64,000 nt of DNA. Origin: Gnetum montanum (lineage: Eukaryota > Streptophyta > Gnetopsida > Gnetales > Gnetaceae). The translations under genes were made by a program, and so were the position numbers. Every line of letters begins with the position of its first letter. Position 1 is the first letter of the stretch. Positions 58,421 to 64,000 of the stretch are shown one piece after another. The stretch covers positions 411,108-475,107 of the forward strand of contig MNCI01025002.1 in the NCBI GenBank assembly GCA_015680685.1, written 5' to 3'. The notes under the pieces were generated by a model. It made no database searches. It was not told the origin of the DNA and was given only the letters and a program-made list of their open reading frames with translations.

Positions 58421-58968
58421 AGGGTGAGGAGAAAAATGTAATTTAGATGACGTGTGTCCTAAACTTATAAGATGCTGTTGACTTGATGTGTTTGTGTTTG
58501 AAACTTGCGGTGCCACACTGCATTACGCTCTTGAAGCGTAATACATCGTAAACCACTTTTGCTGGAGCTTTGGCAACAAACTATTCCTTGATTATGCTGC
58601 ATTATGCTAGAGAGCGTGTTATGACGTATGAACTGTTGATGCCTGCATTGTGCTCTCTATCATTGCTCGTATTACATTGCATCATGCTAGAACATGCTGC
58701 ATAGCATAATTCAACGTAAAACAATGAACCTACAAAAAATTAAAGTGTTGTCGTCACGCTTCCTTTGTTTTCTGATCAATCCTTCCGGGGTTCATTACGC
58801 TACACTGCGTAACGTAGCGTATTAGGCCCCTCAACTGAAAAACTTACTGAAATATGCGGAACATTAAAGATCATTGTTTAAGCCTTGAGATTTTTGCTAG
58901 GTCGGTGAAGTCTCGAATTTTCACCATCTCTAATGTTGCGATGGACTGCCTTCTGGCATTACGCTACG

Positions 58969-58996
58969 TTACGCAACATTACGCTATGTTGCGTAA
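58969..58996. repeat. Perfect hairpin of TTACGC words in B3 LTR
   Basis: Arm TTACGCAACAT (58969-58979), loop TACGCT, arm ATGTTGCGTAA (58986-58996). Wider partial pairing continues through GGCAT (58956) and ATGCC (about 58998). It is the clearest of many inverted TTACGC/GCGTAA pairs in the family B LTR. Confidence 0.8.
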
Positions 58997-59291
58997 TATG
59001 CCAAAAGTTAAGATTTTTCGGGACATGGGAAACTTGCAGAGTTGAATGCTTTCCGTTGTTGGGAAATTCGCAGATTTGAATGCTTGTCGTCGTTGGGAAA
59101 TTCGCAAATTGTCATGCACTCCTTGTCTTGTTCCATCTTCTGGAATTTATTATATTGTGTCACATAGTATGGCAAAATAGACCCTTTAGCCGAAAAAGGG
59201 AACTTGCTGAGCCGCGCCTTGTCGCAGATTCTTGCCTGAGTCGCAAGAGTTTGCTGAACCGTTGAGGCCTTGAAATTTTCACGGTGTTTCA

Positions 59292-60869
59292 ATGGCCCCT
59301 CTTTGTTGACATTTAGAGGGCTTGCCCGAAAGATGTCGACAAAGAATACGAAACACTTGAGAAGTAAAGGCATCGACAGCGTCCATCGGCAACTTTTCAA
59401 ATGTTGCTATGTCAAACTTGGAAGTGCGAAGGTGAGGGGGGAAGAAAGCATAGGAGGGATTTTAAAGAAGTGAGAGGAGGGAGGTTCGGGGAAGACTTAA
59501 GCATGTGAACATGAACCTTTCACAAACAAGTTATTAGGCGTCCTTTTGCGAGTGTATTTGTGAGAAGTTACGCTGCCACACTATATATGAAGGGCTTGTA
59601 TGGACGAGTTGTGTTACGCCCGCATGGCCTAGATGAATTGTTTTACATCCATTTTGCCAAGCTTTGCCTCTTTTTTTTTTTGACATTCCACTAGGCGAGT
59701 TGCGTTATGCTAGTTCATGGACATGATGATGCAAAAGAATTTGACTGAATGTTCACACTCTATACAAACAAAGAGGAAGGTAGAGGCGGTCGTAAGGATA
59801 AGGGAAGGGGAAAGTGGTCGATGGAGGGAGAGGTAGGGTTTGCACTCCCAAGTAGCCAGGCTAGTCTGAGCAGCCACTTTAGAACACCGTGACGCCTCAC
59901 CTCCTAATGAATGCATTCTCAATCAATGCTATCGTAACAAGTAACCTGCAAAACATAACAAAGAACAGAGAGCAAAAGCAATCATCCTAATCGCTAGGGG
60001 AAGGGCGAGGCTGTTGAAACAAGCACCGTCCGAAGTGAAAAGGAGCACGAAGGCCATGAAAGAGGGATTGTAGTAAGGACCAAGGGTTCTAATGTTGATG
60101 TTGTAGTTCAGGCGACTGCCATCGACAGCCAGATTCATCTTGCTCCGTTGACTGGAAAAAGAACCAGTTAGGTGAACCTGCTAAGCCAGAATCTGGTGGC
60201 GGCGATGGATGGAGGCCACCGAGACTATGGATGGCCACAGTTTCTTCAGGGCCTCAAGTGGCGAAGTTGATCCTAGGAGCCGCAACTACAGGGTGACTAT
60301 CATAGCAACACCTCTAAGGGATTAGTAGCATGCCTTTCGGCATATCCGAGGAATCAGTAGGATGCTAGTGGGGTAGTGGCGTTGCGTCTGTTCCAATGTC
60401 TTACTCGTTCCATCTAGTAGGGATGCAGTGCAAGAGTGGCGACGCTTGCTTGCTTTATGGATTGTCTATTGCCAGATTCCAGTTTTAAGTCCTGGTTGAC
60501 TATTGTTGCTGGTTTTAAGCCTCAGCAGGCCGTGGTCCCTGTTTAACGTCTGGGCAAACTGAAACCTGCTAGTTTTACGTCGTAGCAGATGGTGGAAGAG
60601 CTAGTTTATGGTCCCAGCAGACTGTGCTATGGGTGTTCATTTTATGTCGTGACCTAGGCACAAGTGTGTGCTGGTTTAGCGTTTCAGTAAATGTATGCTT
60701 ACCTTGCCAGTTTCACGTCATGGCATACGGTCAGAAACTCTGCCAGTTTAGCGCCTTGGTGGACGCGTGCAAGAAATGCCAGTTTTACGTCATAGCGGAC
60801 ATGTACAACTTTTCTATTTTTACGTCATAGTGGACGTTTGTTAACTTTACGCTTGAGCTGATTCAGCGT
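59292..60869 (-). mobile_element. 3' UTR of B3 with degenerate tandem repeat
   Basis: No reading frame is supported. Between about 60480 and 60850 a degenerate repeat of roughly 40-55 bp recurs about seven times, recognised by 'gccagttttacgtcatagcagac' variants (for example about 60573, 60633, 60709, 60778, 60817). Tandem repeats in the region after pol are common in Tat/Ogre elements. The end next to the LTR is purine-rich on the minus strand (ACAAAGAGGGGCCAT), the plus-strand primer. Confidence 0.6.
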
Positions 60870-62138
60870 TTAGATGTAGTACCGCTTCAGATACAAATGA
60901 TTCACTGGATTCGGGTGTTCGTTGCCGTCAATATTTGCTAACTTGAATGCTTTGTTGTCGTATGTGCTGACGATTAGGAAAGGGCCTTCCCAGTTTGTAG
61001 AGAATTTTCCTACTGGTTCGTGAATGGCCTTGAGAACTAAGTCTCCTTTCTTGATCGGTCATTGATGCAGATTGTGCCGGTGCTTTTGTCTCTGTTTGTC
61101 CTGATATCTTTCGATGGTGTCAAGCGTTTGGATGCGCTTCTCCTCCACTACGTCTAAATCCACGATCCTAGACTCGTTGTGTTGAGTCTCATTTATAACC
61201 GTGGAGAGGACCATTCATAATGAGGGGATCTGCAATTCCAAGGACAACACTGCTTTGGATCTATAGACTAGGCTATAGGGCATTCTGTCTGTAGCTGTCC
61301 TGCACGTCGTACAATATGTCCATAGGACATAGAGGATTTTCTTGTGCCATCACTTTTTGTTGCTGCTGAGCATCTTTTTCAACAAGTTGATGACCACTTT
61401 ATTTGTTGCCTCTACTTGACCATTTGCTTGCGGGTAATAGGGTGAAGAAAAAGATTGCTTGATACCAAGATTATCGCAAAAAGATTTGGTTTTAGCGCTA
61501 CTAAATTGTGGCCCGTTGTCAGTCACAATAGTCATAGGGAGCCCAAACCTGGTTACTATGTTGTCTAAGATGAAATGGCAAGCCTATTGGGATGTAATCT
61601 TCTGTAAGGGGATAGCATTGACCGACTTCGTGAAGTACTCAGTGGCGGTGATGATGAAGTTATGTCTCGCAGAAGATTTAGGCGTAATGGGACCTATGAT
61701 ATCTAGTCCCCATCGTTGGAATGGCCAAGTAATCTGTGTAGTGTGTAACTCGGTTGGTGACACATGTATTAAGTTTGCGTAACGCTGGCACATGTCACAT
61801 GTCTTAACCTTAGTAAGGCAGTCTTTTTCCATATACGACCAATAGTACCTTAGATGTCTACTTTTAGCGGTCATAGCTGGCGGGGCTACGTGTCCTCCAC
61901 ACAGTCCCTCGTGGACTTCGCTAACTATTTGTTGTGCTTGGTCATTATTAACGTAGGTTAGCAATACCCCATCGAAAGAGCATCTACAGAGAGTACTGTC
62001 TCCAATGATGACGTATTTCTTGGCACATTTGTGTACTGTGTCTTTTTGCGCATTTGTTAGCTCATGCGGTGGTTTGCCATGCAAAAGGTAAGTCTTAATA
62101 TTTTCGTACCATTTTGGCGTTCCTCTCGTGTTTAACAA
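60870..62138 (-). pseudogene. Integrase of B3, near-complete
   Basis: Open from 62138 to 61584 (184 codons): '[10 protein letters not shown]' and 'CDMCQRYA' complete an HHCC zinc domain, and 'RWGLDIIGP' carries the first catalytic Asp. After a TAG (about 61584), 'GLPMTIVTDNGPQF' gives the second Asp (about 61540-61500) and 'YYPQANGQVEATNK' the Glu (about 61440-61400). The C-terminal part runs through 'NWEGPF' (about 60990) to 'YLKRYYI' and a TAA at 60872-60870. All three catalytic residues are retained, unlike in A2 and A3. Only a few single-base lesions stop it. Confidence 0.8.
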
Positions 62139-62144
62139 AGAGAT

Positions 62145-62660
62145 TTACGCTGCTTGAATGACAGGGTCTGTACATTCCATCATTAAAGCAGGCCAAGTAG
62201 TAAGCAAGTGTGGTGGCACATTTAATGCCAGTGTGGCTAGTGCATTANAAGGCCAAGTAGCAAGCAAGTGTGGTGGCACATTTAATGCCAGTGTGGCTAG
62301 TGCATTAGCTACGACATTTTTGTTATGTGGCACGTGTTGGGCATCAGTTGTTATGAATTGCTTCAGGAGATCTTTAACCATATCGCAGTAGGGCTGCAAA
62401 TGCACAACTTTGTAGGCATAGACTCCTGTGATTTGATTGATGACGAGCATCGAATCACCTCGGATTGCTAGGTATTAGACATTGAGTTCTCTGGCTGTCA
62501 ACAGTTCCCTGAGAAGCCCCTCATACTCTACCACATTGTTCGTACAGGGGAAAGCCAAGAGATAAGCTAATGGATAGACATCCTCAGGGGAAAGCATAAT
62601 AACGACGACAACACTGCTGCCTTTGGTAGTCGAAGCTTTGTCGAAGTACAGCATCGCTTC
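62145..62660 (-). pseudogene. Second, archaeal-type RNase H of B3, with a suspect duplication
   Basis: The minus strand reads 'MLYFDKASTTKG' (about 62650; Lys replaces the Gly of the Asp-Gly-Ala-Ser motif), then 'NNVVEYEGLL', 'IRGDSMLVINQITG' and 'VANALATLALNVPPHLL'. The last part appears twice because of a 60-bp-period tandem duplication with one N at 62248. B1 has the segment once. Apart from that the domain is co-linear with 29341-29760. Confidence 0.7.
62191..62307. repeat. 60-bp-period duplication containing one N
   Basis: Bases 62191-62247 and 62251-62307 are identical over 57 positions except one (62201 t, 62261 c). They are separated by N-A-A, with N at 62248. The homologous region of B1 has one copy. 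The only ambiguous base in the window falling exactly at the copy boundary suggests a contig join or gap fill. Confidence 0.8.
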
Positions 62661-63190
62661 GAGGCTTGTTGATACAGGGCTTAGAATATGTACATGTTCA
62701 TCTAGAAATTATGGCTCTATCGTAGCTTGATCATGAACAGGCAATGTTGCAAGTTGGTCAGCTATAGCTTGATCTTTAGTGGACAATTGGCCAACATAAT
62801 GTAAATCGAATTCGATTGTGATAACCTTCCAGCAAGCTATCCTACTACTCTCGTACAAGTTGTTTAAGATAGCTCACAGAACGTTATTTTTGCAAATTAT
62901 GTTGACCTGGCTGCAGAAAAGATAGTGTCTACATTTCTTAAGTGCGAAAACCAATGCGAAACAGTTACGCTCCACTTCATTGTACCTCGTTTTGTACGCA
63001 AATAGAGCGTGACTTAGATAATAGATAGGGGCTTCTGACCCATCGTTCCTTTTTTGGCAAAGTAACGTAGCTATAGACACATCTAAGTTCGCTAGATAAA
63101 TGTAAAAAACTGATCCCTTTGTGGCGGGAAAATCATTGGTAAGTGTTGCAGCTCCTTCTTTAAGTTGTCAAATGCATGCTGGCAGTCATC
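62661..63190 (-). pseudogene. First RNase H of B3, decayed
   Basis: On the minus strand: 'FYIYLANLDVSIATLL' (about 63110-63060), 'PIYYLSHALFAYKTRYNEVERNCFALVFALKKCRHYLF' (open 63080-62874), 'VNIICKNNVL'. It is co-linear with B1 28800-29340. The sequence upstream is joined to RT across a frame break near 63130-63194. Confidence 0.72.
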
Positions 63191-63960
63191 GATCTATTCA
63201 AAATTAACACCCTTCTTAAGGAGATGTTGCATAGGATGTAATTTATTTGTTAATCTCGAAATGAACCGTTTGATAAATTGTAGTCTTCCTTGTAACCCAC
63301 GTAGTTCCTTGAGGTTTGTAGGTGGCGTTAAATCAATGATGGCTTTAACTTTGTTGGGGTCAACTTGGATGCTAGTCTCTGATACCACGAACCCCAACAT
63401 GCGTCTGATTTTGACTCCGAATACACAATTATTTAGGTTGAGCCTTAAGTCATGCTTGAGACATCGTTTAAGGACTAACTCTAGGTCTTTTGAATGATCC
63501 TCCAACTTTATAGAATTGACAACTATGTCATCTACATAGTCGTTCAATCTTCCTAAGAGGTAATCGCTAAAGATGTATGTCATGGCTCGTTGATATGTTG
63601 CTCCAGTGTTTTTTAGTCCAAAGGGCATCATAGTGTAACAGAAAGTTCCCCAGGGTGTCATGAATGTTGTGGTCAGTTGATGCTCTGGGTTAATACAAAT
63701 CTAATTATAACCTAAAAAATCATCCATAAAGGATAGAAGTGTGTGATCAGCTGTTGTGTCGATCAATTGATCGATACTTAGTAACGAGAAATTTTCCTTA
63801 ATCGTGGCTTTGTTTAGATCCTGGAAGTCTATGCAAATGCGTATTCCTCCCGTTTTCTTAGAGACCACTACGATGTTTGACACCCAGTCTGAGTAATCGA
63901 CCGTGCGGATGAAACCAGCCTGATACAGCTTGGTGATTTTGTTATGCATTGCTAGCACGA
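63191..63960 (-). pseudogene. Reverse transcriptase of B3
   Basis: From 63958: 'KITKLYQAGFIRTVDYSDWV', 'GGIRICIDFQDLNKATIKENF' and 'LLSFMDDFLGYNQ' to a TAG at about 63701. Then an open stretch 63661-63194: 'TPWGTFCYTMMPFGLKNTGATYQRAMTYI', catalytic YVDDIV (about 63542-63525), and 'LQGRLQFIKRFISRLTNKLH'. It is intact where B1 has its one-base frameshift (28373), so it shows what the ancestral frame looked like. The RT N-terminus continues past 64000. Confidence 0.8.
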
Positions 63961-64000
63961 TTTTTGGTTTAATCTTTCATGCCTTCTGTCTAATTGCTTT

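Larger units (their letters stand above)
56314..59291 (-). repeat. 3' LTR of B3, split by solo LTR B2
   Basis: On the plus strand it opens TGTAATGACGG (reverse complement of the LTR end) and closes CACGGTGTTTCA at 59291 (reverse complement of the LTR start). Subtracting the 1,457-bp insert and one 5-bp duplication leaves 1,516 bp, close to the 1,561 bp of B1. The part 58421-59291 holds many TTACGC/GCGTAA words and a perfect 11-bp-stem hairpin at 58969-58996. Confidence 0.82.
56314..64000 (-). mobile_element. Tat/Ogre-type element B3, minus strand, running off the window
   Basis: Read on the minus strand: RT (from 64000), first RNase H, second RNase H, integrase ending at 60870, a 1.58-kb 3' UTR with tandem repeats, polypurine tract (about 59292-59306) and 3' LTR (59291 down to 56314, interrupted by B2). 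It is the same family as B1, with closely matching protein wording. It retains the integrase that B1 lost. The protease, gag and 5' LTR must lie to the right of base 64000. Confidence 0.85.

Overview
The window is nuclear DNA of a seed plant with a repeat-dense genome. It holds one intact host gene and roughly 50 kb of nested, decaying LTR retrotransposons. I cannot name the species. Old, slowly removed Athila-like and Tat/Ogre-like elements would fit a gymnosperm or another large-genome plant, but that is a guess. No bacterial features, CRISPR array, rRNA or tRNA gene was seen.

Layout. (1) 1-4644: 3' part of element A1 (3' UTR, third ORF, partial LTR), followed by an inverted LTR-end fragment (4773-4850). 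(2) 4851-16740: element A2, Ty3/gypsy of Athila type, in order 5' LTR, gag, protease, RT, RNase H, integrase, long 3' UTR, and a spliced third ORF with its own TATA box. (3) 16770-40315: element A3, joined to A2 with no LTR between them. Its gag is split at 16824/31495 by element B1. (4) 16825-31489: B1, a Tat/Ogre-type gypsy element of 14,665 bp flanked by the 5-bp duplication GTAAC. (5) 40316-46300: AT-rich DNA with a very old minus-strand gypsy integrase relic (C, 43600-45720). (6) 46819-48491: an eight-exon, apparently intact ribonucleotide reductase small-subunit gene. (7) 50487-56313: A4, a deleted Athila-like copy. (8) 56314-64000: B3, a minus-strand Tat/Ogre-type element inserted in the A4 3' LTR and running off the window. 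Its own LTR is interrupted by B2, a solo LTR of the same family (56964-58420, duplication AGGGT).

Most notable object. Between protease and RT of B1, on the opposite strand, lies a nine-exon gene (27195 down to 23112). Every intron has GT..AG ends and all reading phases agree across the eight introns, giving about 1,130 codons and an undamaged acidic last exon. It carries nine scattered in-frame stops, so this copy is dead. A retrotransposon carrying an intron-containing gene antisense to its own RNA makes sense mechanistically, because antisense introns are not spliced from the genomic transcript and survive reverse transcription. The interval lies where Ogre-type elements have a sense intron, and a good acceptor (27671-27672) directly precedes the RT frame. 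The protein is not a family I recognise with confidence; one exon resembles FCP1/NIF-type phosphatases without the catalytic aspartates.

All element ORFs are broken by stops and frameshifts, many looking like C-to-T decay at methylated sites (CAG or TGG to TAG, CGA to TGA). The only gene I expect to be functional is the ribonucleotide reductase gene.
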